Of a stretch of 64,000 bases of DNA, positions 55,046-64,000 are shown piece after piece. This DNA is from Bradyrhizobium barranii subsp. apii (GTDB taxonomy: Bacteria > Pseudomonadota > Alphaproteobacteria > Rhizobiales > Xanthobacteraceae), in assembly GCF_011516635.5 (NCBI RefSeq), contig NZ_CP096255.1, positions 2,788,501-2,852,500 on the forward strand. Direction: 5' to 3'. The translations under genes were made by a program, and so were the position numbers. The notes under the pieces were generated by a model. The model was not told the DNA's origin. It was given only the letters and a program-made list of their open reading frames with translations, and did no database searches. The stretch's first letter is position 1; every line of letters starts with the position of its first letter.

Positions 55046-55711
55046 CGAAAGACCTCCCGTTCACGATCCCGCACTGACACGGCGGGCTATGTACTTGTCA
55101 GCCGGCGTGTTGCTGCGTCTCTTAAGCTCCCGGCACGGAACTCCTCAGAGCAGGGCAGTACAACGATCGCCGTAAGGAAGCGGCGCGGCGCGCACAGCGA
55201 TCTTGGCGGCCGAGAAGTCGGTGTGCTGGGGAACGCCTTCCCGGCCGGTCGACGATCACTCGAAGATTGAGTCCTTGGCGGTCGAAAGGAAAATCACCTC
55301 TCGCTATGGAGTCGATAGCCGACCGTTATCGGAATGACTGAAAGACGCTCGGCGCCGCGGCGGGACTACGGCGCTTCCCTCTGCGAGCACTCGCGCAAGC
55401 GGTCGCCGGAAGCCCCGCCTTTGCCGAAGCTTGTTCGAAGGCAGATGGAAGCTTCGGCCCGGATGCCTCGGTACTCGTCGCGACATTGGAAGCGCGCGCA
55501 CCCTTCGCGATGTCGGGACGACCGGCGCAATGTTCCGCGGCGTTTGCCCGGCGTCGTCTCGACGTGGGTCGGCTACGTCAAGAACTTCGCCCACCGCAAC
55601 CGCGATACGCACGCGGCAGCGATGGAGATCGCGTCCGGTTCGACCAAGACGAGCTTCAGCGACCGGAAAGAGTTCTTCTGCCAGATTTCCCGCGCGCCGC
55701 GGTCCCCGCCC
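55046..55711. other. No supported gene
   Basis: 665 bases in which long frames exist on both strands because of high GC, but none shows a recognisable domain or a coherent start. Probably decayed sequence. Confidence 0.4.
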
Positions 55712-56125
55712 TTAGGGGAACGTCAGGCCGAATGCAGCCGGATCGGGCTGCTCGCCTTTCCGGGGGACCAAGAAGCGTTCCAACCCACCCGGCACGAAGC
55801 TGAGCAGCAGGGTCGCCTGGTCGCCGACCACCTCGATCGTATGCGGCACACCGCGGGGAAGAGCCGCGTAGGCGCCTGGCCCCACCTCGATACGGGCATC
55901 GCCGACCCGCGCGATTAGCTTCCCTTGCACCACGTATAGTAGCTCGTCCTCGCGCGTGTGGGTGTGTAGCGGCGGTTCTTCCCCGGCTCGCACCGTCCAC
56001 AGGACAGTGCCATATTCGCCTCCGGACTGGCTGCTCTCCACCTTCATCTCGACGCTCGAGCCTCCGCTCGAGGTCACTGTCTCGCCGCCGTGCGGCACCG
56101 TGAGAACCGGCTTGTGAACTGACAT
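55712..56125 (-). CDS. Cupin-domain protein
   Basis: 137 residues from ATG 56125. Cupin motif 1 PLHTHTREDELLYVVQGK supplies two His and a Glu, and motif 2 ALPRGVPHTIEVV supplies the last His, so a divalent metal site is complete. Single-domain cupins may be dioxygenases, isomerases or sensors; the substrate is unknown. Isolated gene. Confidence 0.85.
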   Translation of the reverse strand: MSVHKPVLTVPHGGETVTSSGGSSVEMKVESSQSGGEYGTVLWTVRAGEEPPLHTHTREDELLYVVQGKLIARVGDARIEVGPGAYAALPRGVPHTIEVVGDQATLLLSFVPGGLERFLVPRKGEQPDPAAFGLTFP

Positions 56126-56230
56126 TGTAACCTCCTGATTGCGCGTCGGATGAGCCCGGCACCGTGCAAGCATGGAATTCCGTGCGGCGAATTGGAAATG
56201 ACGTCACGCCATGAAATCAATAGCTGCGCG

Positions 56231-56500
56231 TCATGATGGCGGTTCGCTTTCCGCATCGGACTCGCGTGCATCCGACGTTGACTGCTCGAGCAGCTCGGTC
56301 AGCATCCTGATGGCCTCCGTTGGCTTCAGGACTTCGCTCTCACGTAGCTGTTCGATCTTCTCATGCAGCAATCTGAGCTTCGCCCTACATTGATCCGGTA
56401 GTCGCTCCCTGCGGCTTTGCGATCGATATCTTGCTGCTTGTTGTGGCTTAGCATGATGATCAGCGCGGCGTTGCCGCCTGGGCGCCGCGGCGTGCCGATA
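56231..56500 (-). pseudogene. DUF1003-type membrane protein, C-terminal remnant with frameshift
   Basis: Frame one has ALIIMLSHNKQQDIDRKAAG and SDYRINV, the conserved stretch after the second membrane helix of DUF1003 proteins. A shift then leads to AKLRLLHEKIEQLRESEVLK and an acidic tail, which is the family's coiled-coil end. The membrane helices are not recognisable upstream. A decayed gene. Confidence 0.6.
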
Positions 56501-56642
56501 ACGGTCGGCCATCGACTCCATGGCAAGAGGTGATTTTCCATTTTTCGGTGCTGGACCCAATCTTCGTGCCGTCGTCGCCCCCCCGCGTGTACAGGCCGAA
56601 GTTGGCGTACTGTTGGACGATCGCAGGCCAGGAGTTTCCCAG

Positions 56643-57668
56643 ATGCTGATCAAATATTCATCCGACATTTCCTTTCCCGGCGAGGTCGAGAGCCCTCTGC
56701 CGGAGGATGTCGTCGTGCTTACGGGCCGCGCCGGCGTCGCGCTTGGGGTGCAGCGCCCACTCGGCGTGAGAGTGCGGAGCGTCAGCGGTCACGGCAGCGG
56801 TGTGATCGCGTCCAGGCGCGTGGAGATTCCGGTCGTCGGGGGCTACGGCGAGATCTCCGGGGTCCTGTTCCGAACCGCCCCACGGTCAAGCACGCGCCGC
56901 GTGGCCTTCGCCCGCGGTTCGGAGGGGGAGAGGTCGATCGGGGACGTGGCGCAGTTCGTCGTCCACGACATCAACAACCTTCTCGCCGTGATCAGCGGCG
57001 GCCTGCGGCTGCTCGAGTGCCAGAGCGACGCCGCTTATCGAGAGGCGATCGTTGGCAAAATGCAGGAGGCGATTACGCGAGGCGTGTCGCTCAGCCGCCA
57101 GCTCCTCGATACTGCGCGACCATGCCGCAAGTCGATCGACGGCTTTGTCGCAGGCAGTCGTCTCGCAGCGATCGCGGGTACGCTTGACTGGGCGTTGCGC
57201 CCGGACATCACTGTCCGCACCGAGATCGCGCCTGACTTATGGACCTTCAATGCCGACCCGGAAGAGCTGTACTTTGCGCTCCTGAATCTCTGCCGAAACG
57301 CAGACGATGCCATGCCGGCCGGCGGCACGATCACCGTCGCGGCGCGGAATGTCGAGCCGTTTAGCGCGGACCGCGGGTTCATTGAGATTGTCGTCGCCGA
57401 CGAGGGGGAGGGCATGTCTGAGGAGGTCCTGTCGCAGGCGTTCCTTCCGTACTTCACGACAAAGGCGGCTGGCGGCGGCAGCGGACTCGCGCAGGTTCGG
57501 CGCTTCGCCGAAGGACGGAGCGGTGCGATCAGTATAGAGAGCGAGCGAGGTGGCGGCACGCTGGTCCGCCTCTGTCTCCCGCGTGTCGACGATGCGGGGG
57601 GCCGGAGCAGCTTTGTCGGTACGCGGATCACGCGCACGCCGTCATCCAAAACTCACCGCGGTCAGTGA
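56643..57668 (+). CDS. Sensor histidine kinase, soluble
   Basis: About 341 residues from ATG 56643; the frame is open from 56520 and the start is uncertain. The N-terminal ~80 residues could be a PAS-like sensor. The kinase core follows: H box QFVVHDINNLLAVISGGLRL (His about 108), N box LLNLCRNADDAMPAGG, G1 VADEGEGM, F box FLPYFTTKAAGGGSGL. It has no membrane segments. It should phosphorylate a response regulator, but none is adjacent; the nearest, at 50440-52544, is broken. Confidence 0.85.
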   Translation: MLIKYSSDISFPGEVESPLPEDVVVLTGRAGVALGVQRPLGVRVRSVSGHGSGVIASRRVEIPVVGGYGEISGVLFRTAPRSSTRRVAFARGSEGERSIGDVAQFVVHDINNLLAVISGGLRLLECQSDAAYREAIVGKMQEAITRGVSLSRQLLDTARPCRKSIDGFVAGSRLAAIAGTLDWALRPDITVRTEIAPDLWTFNADPEELYFALLNLCRNADDAMPAGGTITVAARNVEPFSADRGFIEIVVADEGEGMSEEVLSQAFLPYFTTKAAGGGSGLAQVRRFAEGRSGAISIESERGGGTLVRLCLPRVDDAGGRSSFVGTRITRTPSSKTHRGQ

Positions 57669-57824
57669 CTACCGCGGTGTGGCAGGAAGGCCGGATATGC
57701 GGAAAAGCGGGAACGCGCCCGCGGGCGCTTCCCATCCGGCGAGTCACCGTGAATGCGACGCATGGTCGGGGCATTTCGACATCGAATCGACTACATCGCA
57801 GCACTCCAGGAATGAGATACGACT

Positions 57825-58511
57825 ATGTTTTCCGTGATTTTCGAAGCCCTCCCCCATAAAGGGAAGTGGGATAATTACCTCGACAACGCCAACATGCTGC
57901 GCCCGGAGCTGGAGCAGGTCGAAGGCTTCGTCGACAACATCCGCTACAAGAGCCTGATACGCGAGGACTGGATCCTTTCGCTTTCGAACTGGCGAGACGA
58001 GAAGTCACTCGTCCGCTGGCGCATCCGCACGCGCCATCACGAGGTCCAGCAGAAGGGCCGCGACGAAATACTCGCAGATTACCACCTCCGCGTCGGTCAG
58101 ATCACTGCCGACAACAAAGTGCCCGTGGGTTACGCCCTGAGGGAACAGCGGCTCGATGAGACCGAAGTCGGGGAGGGGATGACAGTCACGCTGATCAACG
58201 CGACGCGCCCCGCGGAGTGGAAACAGACCGACAACCCGTACGACTGCGCGGAGTGGCTCGGACTGAACCCTTGGGCCGCCGACTTCACGTCCTGGGACAT
58301 CTTCGAAGCAGTGCTTACGCCTGGCGACCTGATTCTGCTCATGTCCTGGAAGGACGCCGCCGCAGCGCAGGCTTACGAGAACGCGTCCGCGCCGAATGAC
58401 AAGGCAAGGGTTCGTACAGTGCGGATCGTGCGCGACTATGGGAAATACGACCGTCGCGAGGCACCTCAATACTACGAAGATGCCAAGGGCGGCGAGACCC
58501 TCCATGCCTGA
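57825..58511 (+). CDS. Antibiotic-biosynthesis-monooxygenase-type protein, two domains
   Basis: 228 residues. MFSVIFEALPHKGKWDNYLD, EGFVDNIRYKSLIREDWILS and SLSNWRDEKSLVRWR form an ABM ferredoxin-like domain; the second half (TVTLINATRPAEW, SWDIFEAVLTPGDLILLMSW, KDAAAAQAYE) repeats the pattern. Family members are cofactor-free oxygenases, haem-degrading enzymes or stress proteins. It lies upstream of the LysR-peroxiredoxin pair in the same direction; co-regulation is possible but a 416-base gap separates them. Confidence 0.85.
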   Translation: MFSVIFEALPHKGKWDNYLDNANMLRPELEQVEGFVDNIRYKSLIREDWILSLSNWRDEKSLVRWRIRTRHHEVQQKGRDEILADYHLRVGQITADNKVPVGYALREQRLDETEVGEGMTVTLINATRPAEWKQTDNPYDCAEWLGLNPWAADFTSWDIFEAVLTPGDLILLMSWKDAAAAQAYENASAPNDKARVRTVRIVRDYGKYDRREAPQYYEDAKGGETLHA

Positions 58512-58927
58512 CGTCGCTCCGTCGGGAAGGGCCATGCTGCCGCGAGTTCGACTCTGGTCTCGCTATGCCGCCCGGTCCCGCGTTTAGCCAGGCTTGGCGA
58601 GAAACAGACGGTTGGCCGTGCCGAAATATCGTTGAGGCTTGCTCCGCTAGTTGTCGCACGATTGATTTCTGCACGGACGAAGGCGACGAACATGGGTACA
58701 CGGCGGCGCCGCCGCCCGTCCGGTTCTCGCCCATCTCGCATGCACTAACCTGGCTCTCAGAAACTCCTGAAAGCGTGTCCGTGCGTCCTAATCAATAGGC
58801 CGAGCCGTTCCAACCTGCGCACGCAAGTCGCATCTACTCCCCATGATCGCGACGTGCCTGTCACGCCGTCGATTGCAAAGGCTCGTCTCTATCGACAGCC
58901 GCACCTTGACGGAGAACATAACAACCC
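58512..58927. other. Region before the LysR gene, no supported gene
   Basis: About 415 bases with no convincing coding frame. It should contain the LysR promoter; I could not pick out a clear T-N11-A site. Confidence 0.4.
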
Positions 58928-59863
58928 ATGGAGCTTCATCAGGTTCGCTACTTCCTCGCCGTCGCGTCCACCCTCAACTTCACCCGCGCGGCCGAGCAGT
59001 GCAATGTCACGCAGCCCGCGTTGACCAAGGGGGTGCAGAAGCTCGAGCAGGAACTCGGCGGCCAGTTGATCTATCGCGAACGCCAGCTCACCCAACTCAC
59101 CGATCTTGGAAAGGAAGTCCTTCCGATGCTGGAGCGCACACTGGCCTCGGCAGAGGCGGTGCGTCGCCGAGCCCAGGAGTTCCAACGCAAGGACGTTGCG
59201 CCACTGAAGATTGGCCTTGCCCCATCCATCTCGGCGTCGCTCGTCCTCGATCCGATCGCAGAGATCGCAAAGTTCGTCCCTGGACTTCACGTCGAGCTGC
59301 GCGAGGGCGCGGCGAAGAAGCTCGTCGACCTCTTGCTTGAGGGCGAGATCAACGTCGCAATGGTCGGCGACGTGCAGGATGTGCCCGCCCGCATCGACGA
59401 CTGGTCGCTGTTCGAGGAGCGCTACGTTGTGGTTCTTGCGCCGACACACCGGCTCGCAAATCGTCCCTCGATCGGCATAGACGACCTCCGTGAGACCATC
59501 TTGCTGGAACGCGCCGACTGCGACGTCGCCCCGAAGATCCAGAAATCGTATTTCCCCGAGAGCCCGCCCCAACTTGGCCACTGCAGCGGTCACGACCTGC
59601 ACCTGCAGCACATGGCCGCGGCCGGCCTTGGCGTGATACTCGCGCCCGAGCACATGCCGCGCCTTCCGACGCTCAAGACCATTCCGCTCGAAGGCAACCT
59701 GGTTTCACGGGAGGTGCGCCTGCTGGCTGTGCAAGGGCGCCGCTACTCCCCGGCGCTAGACGCATTCGTCAAGGTCGCGCGGCTTCGCGACTGGTCGGTC
59801 GAAGCCTCCGATCGGGGCGTGCCGCACGCAGCGGTGCCGGTGGTGTCGAGGGCGCCCGCATGA
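58928..59863 (+). CDS. LysR-family regulator, OxyR/HcaR-like
   Basis: 311 residues. The HTH is MELHQVRYFLAVASTLNFTR, AAEQCNVTQPALTKGVQKLE and QELGGQLIYRE; the effector domain follows (LKIGLAPSISASLVLDPIAE, LLEGEINVAMVGDV). It ends at a TGA that overlaps the start of the peroxiredoxin gene (ATGA), so the two proteins are made together. This argues for a role in controlling an oxidative or aromatic-compound response. A single Cys near CDVAP and another in HCSG are not in OxyR positions that I can confirm. Confidence 0.93.
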   Translation: MELHQVRYFLAVASTLNFTRAAEQCNVTQPALTKGVQKLEQELGGQLIYRERQLTQLTDLGKEVLPMLERTLASAEAVRRRAQEFQRKDVAPLKIGLAPSISASLVLDPIAEIAKFVPGLHVELREGAAKKLVDLLLEGEINVAMVGDVQDVPARIDDWSLFEERYVVVLAPTHRLANRPSIGIDDLRETILLERADCDVAPKIQKSYFPESPPQLGHCSGHDLHLQHMAAAGLGVILAPEHMPRLPTLKTIPLEGNLVSREVRLLAVQGRRYSPALDAFVKVARLRDWSVEASDRGVPHAAVPVVSRAPA

Positions 59864-60597
59864 CCACGACACGCACGCCGACCGCCAGCCGCTTCCAGCC
59901 AATCGATCCTCAGCCCGATGACTCCCAACCGATGCTAAATCAGACCGACAAGACACTAGCCCGGATTCGCACCGAGCTGTTGACGACGTTCAGCGCCGCG
60001 GATTGGGAGTCATACAACCACCTCGTGCGCTGGCTCCGGGATACAGACGTGGCATCGCACGCTCTGAAGGTTGGAGACGACGCACCGAACTTCCTCCTGC
60101 CGGACGCTGACGGCCGTCTCCACTGCTCCGAACGGCTGCGCCGCAAAGGACCCCTCGTCCTGAGTTTCTTCCGAGGCGGCTGGTGTCCTTTCTGCACCGC
60201 TGAGCTTCGGGCCCTGCAGGCTGCAAAGGATGAGTTCGAGAGCATCGGTGCGACCCTCGCAGTGGTGACACCCGAGACGAGGGACTTCCCGCGGCAGCTC
60301 AAGCGGAGCCTGGGCTTGGACCTGAAGGTGCTCTCCGACGTCGACTATGGCGTTGCCATGTCGTATGGCGTGCTGTTCCGGGTGCCCGACGAGACCAAAG
60401 CGCACTATTCCGGGCTAGGATTCGACTTCGGCGCTCGGCACGGGTCATCGGAGTGGATGTTACCTATTCCCGCGACATATGTGATTGACGCGGAAGGCCA
60501 GATCCGCAGCGCATTCGTCGAGCCGGACTTCACGATACGAGAGGAGCCGACGCAAATCCTGGCCTCGCTGCGCCAGGCCGCTTCCACGTCCGAGTGA
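59860..60597 (+). CDS. Peroxiredoxin-like AhpC/TSA family protein
   Basis: 245 residues from ATG 59860 (internal ATG 59932 is possible). After a ~75-residue helical extension comes VGDDAPNFLLPDADG, then FFRGGWCPFCTAELRALQ with the active CxxC, and TLAVVTPETRDF. Two close cysteines (CPFC) indicate a thioredoxin-like redox site rather than a typical 2-Cys pair. It probably reduces peroxides or disulfides in the cytoplasm. It is translationally coupled to the LysR gene. Confidence 0.9.
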   Translation: MTTTRTPTASRFQPIDPQPDDSQPMLNQTDKTLARIRTELLTTFSAADWESYNHLVRWLRDTDVASHALKVGDDAPNFLLPDADGRLHCSERLRRKGPLVLSFFRGGWCPFCTAELRALQAAKDEFESIGATLAVVTPETRDFPRQLKRSLGLDLKVLSDVDYGVAMSYGVLFRVPDETKAHYSGLGFDFGARHGSSEWMLPIPATYVIDAEGQIRSAFVEPDFTIREEPTQILASLRQAASTSE

Positions 60598-60914
60598 GGG
60601 CAGTAGAAGGTGGGGAGCAATATCCGGGCAAACCTGGCGATGAGCCAGTTTGAAGTGCCCTTCGACGACCGCGCACTCGCAGTTGCCTACTACGACGTAA
60701 GACGGTCGGGTCGGCGCTCACAGCGCTCACGTACGACGATATCTTCTGCCTATCGAATACATGTCCAAAGAGAATTTCTAATTTTGTCGGCCGAGTCCGA
60801 TCTTTAGGGCTGGCTAGGCCGAGCGCGCGGTTGGCCACACAGCGATTGAAGTAATGATTGAAGCCGTTTCACTGGATCAGAGTGCACAGCGCGCGAGCGG
60901 TAAAGGAGATCCCC
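60598..60914. other. Intergenic, upstream of the cytochrome P460 gene
   Basis: About 315 bases without a supported gene. AAGGAG at 60903-60908 serves the P460 start. No regulatory site could be assigned. Confidence 0.45.
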
Positions 60915-61084
60915 ATGAAATTATCGAGGACTATCGGCCTCGCTGTTGCCGTCTCGGTGCGGATTCCGACGAAGCCGGCCATGCATTCCAATTCGAAGCC
61001 GGCCGGGTATTCCGATCTGAAGCCGGCCACCCGTGGCGTCGTTCGCATGGGTCAATTTCATGATGTCGTCGAGGGCTGGGAAGG

Positions 61085-61837
61085 TCAAGAGACCGGTTGA
61101 TCTTGAGCGGGTTGCTTCTGCTTCCTGAGGCTCTCTCCTTTGAGTTCGATGCGGTAGGCATTGTGGACGAGGCGATCGAGAATCGCGTCGGCGATGGTGG
61201 GGTTGCCGATGATTTCGTACCAGCGATCGACGGGCAGCTGGCTGGTGACGATAATCGAGCGGGCTTCGTATCGATCCTCGACGATTTCGAGCAAATCACG
61301 GCGCTGGTCGGCGTCGAGAGGTTCTGGTCCCCAGTCGTCCAGGATCAGCAGATCAAGTCGTGCGATCGCCCGCAGCATCTTGGTATAGCGGCCATCGGCG
61401 CGGCCGAGTGCGAGAGCGGCGAAGAGACGCGGCACACGATGGTAGGCAACTGAGAAGTCGTCTCGGCAAGCCTTGTTGCCGAGGGCACAAGCGAGCCAGC
61501 TCTTGCCGACGCCGCACGGCCCGGTAACAAGGAGATTATGTCGTGCCCGGATCCAGTCGCCAGCGGCGAGTTTTAGAAAGAGCGTGCGGTCGAGGCCGCG
61601 GATAGCGCGGTAATCGACATCCTCGACGCAGGCGGCATGACGCAGCTTGGCGGCTCGAGCTCTGCTTTCGAACCGCTTTTGCTGGCGCAGCGTTTTCTCG
61701 TGTTCCAGGAGCAACGCCAGCCATTCGGCGTGTTCGAGGCTGCGCGCTTCGGACTGGGCATCGAGGTCCTTGAAGCCTTTGGCCATACCGTGGAGACCAA
61801 GGCTATGCAGCAGGTCGAGGGTGGGATGGGTGAGCAT
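61085..61837 (-). CDS. istB: IS21-family transposition helper ATPase IstB (copy 2)
   Basis: 250 residues, same protein as copy 1 with Walker A GPCGVGKSW and Walker B LLILDDWG intact. It could support movement of either copy if IstA is provided by the intact element. Confidence 0.94.
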   Translation of the reverse strand: MLTHPTLDLLHSLGLHGMAKGFKDLDAQSEARSLEHAEWLALLLEHEKTLRQQKRFESRARAAKLRHAACVEDVDYRAIRGLDRTLFLKLAAGDWIRARHNLLVTGPCGVGKSWLACALGNKACRDDFSVAYHRVPRLFAALALGRADGRYTKMLRAIARLDLLILDDWGPEPLDADQRRDLLEIVEDRYEARSIIVTSQLPVDRWYEIIGNPTIADAILDRLVHNAYRIELKGESLRKQKQPAQDQPVS

Positions 61838-61851
61838 GCTGGATAATCCTT

Positions 61852-63386
61852 TCAATGGAAGTAACCGGGGCCGCGCAGATTGGGATGTTCGATGATCGCG
61901 TCCTCGGTATCGCGAGAACTGCGTTCGAGCTTGTTGGCGATGATGGAGGCGATGCTCTTGTAGGTCAGTGCGCTGACCGCGACCGCGCGGGCCGCGATCA
62001 GCTCGGCGCGTTCGGGATCAATATCCTTGAACAGCCGAAGCACGCCGAGACAGGTCCGGAATCCCTGTTCGGGATGAGGCCGATTGGCCAGGATGGCGAG
62101 AACGAGCCCCTCGGTGTTGGGCCCGATCGACCGCCCCCAGCGCCGGAATCGATCGGGAGTCCACTCGGCGTAACGCCGATGCGCACTGGGCATGTGATCG
62201 GGATCAGTGCCGTGCCGGCGGCCGCCATAACGGCGCTGGTGAGCAGCAACACGCAAACCCCGATGGAACAACTCGATGGTCCGGGTGGTGGCGCGAACGT
62301 CGACCTGCTCCCGGATCAGGCCGTGTGGAACTGAGTAGAAGAAGCCGTCGACCTCGACGTGATAATCGAGCGAGACGCGGGCCAGGAGCCATTCCGCGAA
62401 CTGATAGTCGGCATCCGGCAACGGCGCCAGGACAGGCATCTCGACGGTCTCGAACAATTGTCGGCGGCTGACGCCGATCCGGCGCATGACGTGGGCGTTG
62501 ATGCGCTCCAGCGCGGCGGCGATTGCCGCATTCGCCTCAGCCAGCGAGAAGAAGGTCTGCCGGCGAAGCCGCCCGAGGATATAGGTCTGGGCAAAACGCA
62601 CTCCGGCTTCCACTTTTGCCTTATCCCGGGGCTTTCTTGGCCGTGCCGGAAGGATGCCAACGCCGTAATGGGACGCCATCATCCCGTAGCTGCGATTGAT
62701 TTCGGGGTCGTAGAACGACGCCCGGTGCACGCCGGACTTCAGATTGTCAGGGACGACGAGGCGTGGCACCCCGCCAAAGAACCGGAACATTCGGACATGA
62801 GCCTCGATCCAGTCCGGAAGTGTCTGCGTCCAGGTCGCCTCGGCGTAGGTGTAATTCGAGGCGCCAAGCACGGCGACGAAGATCTCCGCGTCGCGCACAA
62901 CCCCGGTTGCGCGATCAACGATCATGATCTTCTTGCCGGAGTAATCGACAAAGACCTTGTCGCCGCCGGATGGTCCTGCCGCATCGTCGGAGACAGCCGC
63001 CGCTCGAATTCCCGGAATAAATCGCAGAACCGGCTGTAGCCATAACCTTCCGGATGGACCGCCCGGTACTCCTCCCACAGCACCATCAGATTGACGCCAG
63101 GCCGCTTCAGCTCACAGGCCAGCGAGGCCCAATCCGGCTCCCGGCGCCGGCGGAAGCCGCGCCTGACGCCGGCATGGGCAAACAGACGTTGTTCAAGAAC
63201 GGCGTCGGTCAGATCGCCCGCCAAAGGCCACGCCAGCCCGGCAGTCGAGGCACGCTTGAGATTGTCCTGGATCGTGCTGCGCGCCACCCCGAGCGTGCGC
63301 CCGATCTCCCGGGCGCTCACCCCATCACGGGCAAGCCGCAGCATCTGTCGTATCTGTCGCATGGTCAGTTCTCTCTTGGCCGGCAT
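61852..63386 (-). pseudogene. istA: IS21-family transposase IstA, frameshifted (copy 2)
   Basis: The N-terminal frame starts at 63386 (MPAKRELTMRQIRQML) and leaves the IstA frame at HPAATRS; the remaining frame resumes at GGDKVFVDYSGKK. Copy 1 reads CCGGCCGGCGAC where this copy reads CCGGCGGCGAC, a one-base deletion at about 62968. No full-length IstA can be made, unless by frameshifting. Confidence 0.9.
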
Positions 63387-63463
63387 CCGCTTCCCCTCGT
63401 GGATCAACGAGGGACTTGATGCCTGAAGGACTGACCCAAACGAAAACGCCGACTTCCAAAACC

Positions 63464-63581
63464 CGGCCGGCTTCAAATCGGAATGCCGGCCGGTTTCATT
63501 TCGGAATCGTGGCCGGCTTCAAATCGGAACGATGGCCGGCTTCAAGTCGGAATACCCGGCCGGAATAAATCGGAATCCGCA
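63464..63581 (-). repeat. IS21 left-end array, five units
   Basis: Same array as at 31845-31940 but with an additional unit (GTTCCGATTTGAAGCCGGCC). The units are the presumed transposase-binding sites. Confidence 0.85.
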
Positions 63582-64000
63582 GTCTCGCTAGTCACCGGCG
63601 CCGTGGCAGCGCTCGCGCAGATCAACGGAGCTGCTCCGGCCGGCCCGACCGCGAACGTGGTAGACGGTGCTGGGCACCTGCGCGTGCCGGCGGACTACCG
63701 AACCCTCTACCAAGCGCTCGGCACCTGGGCGATTGCGGCTGAGAGCGGCCAGGGCTCGAATGAAATCCACGCCGTCTACGCATCCCCGGGGGCGATCGAC
63801 GCCTACCGGAAGACGGGGCATTTTCCGGACGGCGCCGTTCTGGTGAAAGAAGTCTTCGCGACTTCGACCAACGAGATGACCACCGGCACGGTAAGCCACG
63901 CCGACAAGCTCAAGGGCTGGTTCGTCATGGTGAGAGACAGTAAGGGAACGCACCCCGGCAACCCGTTGTGGGGCGACGGGTGGGGATGGTCGTGGTTCGA

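Larger units (their letters stand above)
60957..63581 (-). mobile_element. IS21-family element, copy 2
   Basis: About 2625 bp, reversed relative to copy 1, flanked by GTCTCG (60951-60956 and 63582-63587). It differs from copy 1 by one extra 23-bp unit in the end array and a one-base deletion in istA, which together account for the 22-bp length difference. Confidence 0.92.
60915..64000 (+). pseudogene. Cytochrome P460 family gene, split by IS21 copy 2 in the signal peptide
   Basis: ATG 60915 begins MKLSRTIGLAVAVS; the IS21 element follows; the frame resumes at 63588 as LVTGAVAALAQINGAA, completing a signal peptide with cleavage at ALA-Q. Downstream come LRVPADYRTLYQALGTWAI, FPDGAVLVKEVFATS, MTTGTV, GWFVMVRDSKG and LWGDGWGWSWF, which are the cytochrome P460 core. 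The gene runs off the window, so the haem-binding CxxCH and the cross-linking Lys cannot be checked. P460 proteins oxidise hydroxylamine with NO in the periplasm. The duplication GTCTCG is counted once in the restored frame. As it stands the gene cannot be exported or expressed normally. Confidence 0.9.

Noticed and set aside
55334..55918. A 194-codon frame between the host-attachment gene and the cupin gene
   Set aside because: It is Arg- and Pro-rich throughout, has no motif and overlaps the cupin gene on the other strand.

Overview
The window looks like an accessory, insertion-sequence-ridden stretch of a Bradyrhizobium-like alphaproteobacterial chromosome. The support is high GC with strongly GC-ending codons, many small conserved proteins of a rhizobial type, Liv-type ABC transport, a Ku protein, FixK/Fnr-like palindromes next to small c-type cytochromes, and a Nia-like P1B-5 ATPase with a hemerythrin tail. 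The species assignment is inference from gene content only.

Layout. 1-9.5 kb: small hypotheticals, a cold-shock protein, two IS256-family insertions, a tyrosine-recombinase tail and tRNA 3'-half fragments. 9.5-21.6 kb: the best preserved block, a tightly packed minus-strand catabolic/transport operon (SDR, solute-binding protein, LivHMGF, two SDRs, FAD dehydrogenase, GST) divergent from a GntR regulator with a palindromic operator between them, then a GMC oxidoreductase. 21.5-23.7 kb: Ku, a metallophosphoesterase and a DNA-polymerase-IV-like tail. 24.1-35.2 kb: two tandem paralogous regulators (winged helix, NTPase, helical repeats), one broken by IS256 plus frameshifts, the other by an IS5-family element that itself carries an IS21-family element; a frameshifted solute-binding protein follows. 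36.7-46.7 kb: an apparent low-oxygen block with five small c-type cytochromes, a P1B-5 metal ATPase, a DUF3240 protein with an RND-pump tail, a universal stress protein, an acetoacetyl-CoA reductase and four FixK/Fnr-like boxes. 46.8-52.5 kb: IS5-, IS1380- and IS256-family elements, a LuxR-type HTH protein and a broken FixJ-like response regulator. 53-64 kb: gene remnants (carbonic anhydrase, outer-membrane protein, DUF1003) mixed with intact genes (host-attachment protein, cupin, histidine kinase, monooxygenase, LysR plus peroxiredoxin), ending in a cytochrome P460 gene cut by a second IS21 copy.

Four IS256-family copies of exactly 1429 bp encode identical transposases and each keeps its own 8-9 bp target duplication, which indicates a recent burst. 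Removing one duplication and the element restores an open reading frame for the interrupted genes at 1.3-3.2 kb, 5.0-6.9 kb and 28.8-35.2 kb, and for the visible part of the P460 gene. The regulator at 24.1 kb and the response regulator at 50.4-52.5 kb carry further frameshifts.

I see no CRISPR array, rRNA, complete tRNA or replication origin. The most novel-looking items are a two-member family of small Cys/His proteins (881-1159 and 37105-37383), the cytochrome/Usp/metal-ATPase block under FixK-like boxes, and the tandem regulator pair followed by an orphan solute-binding protein.
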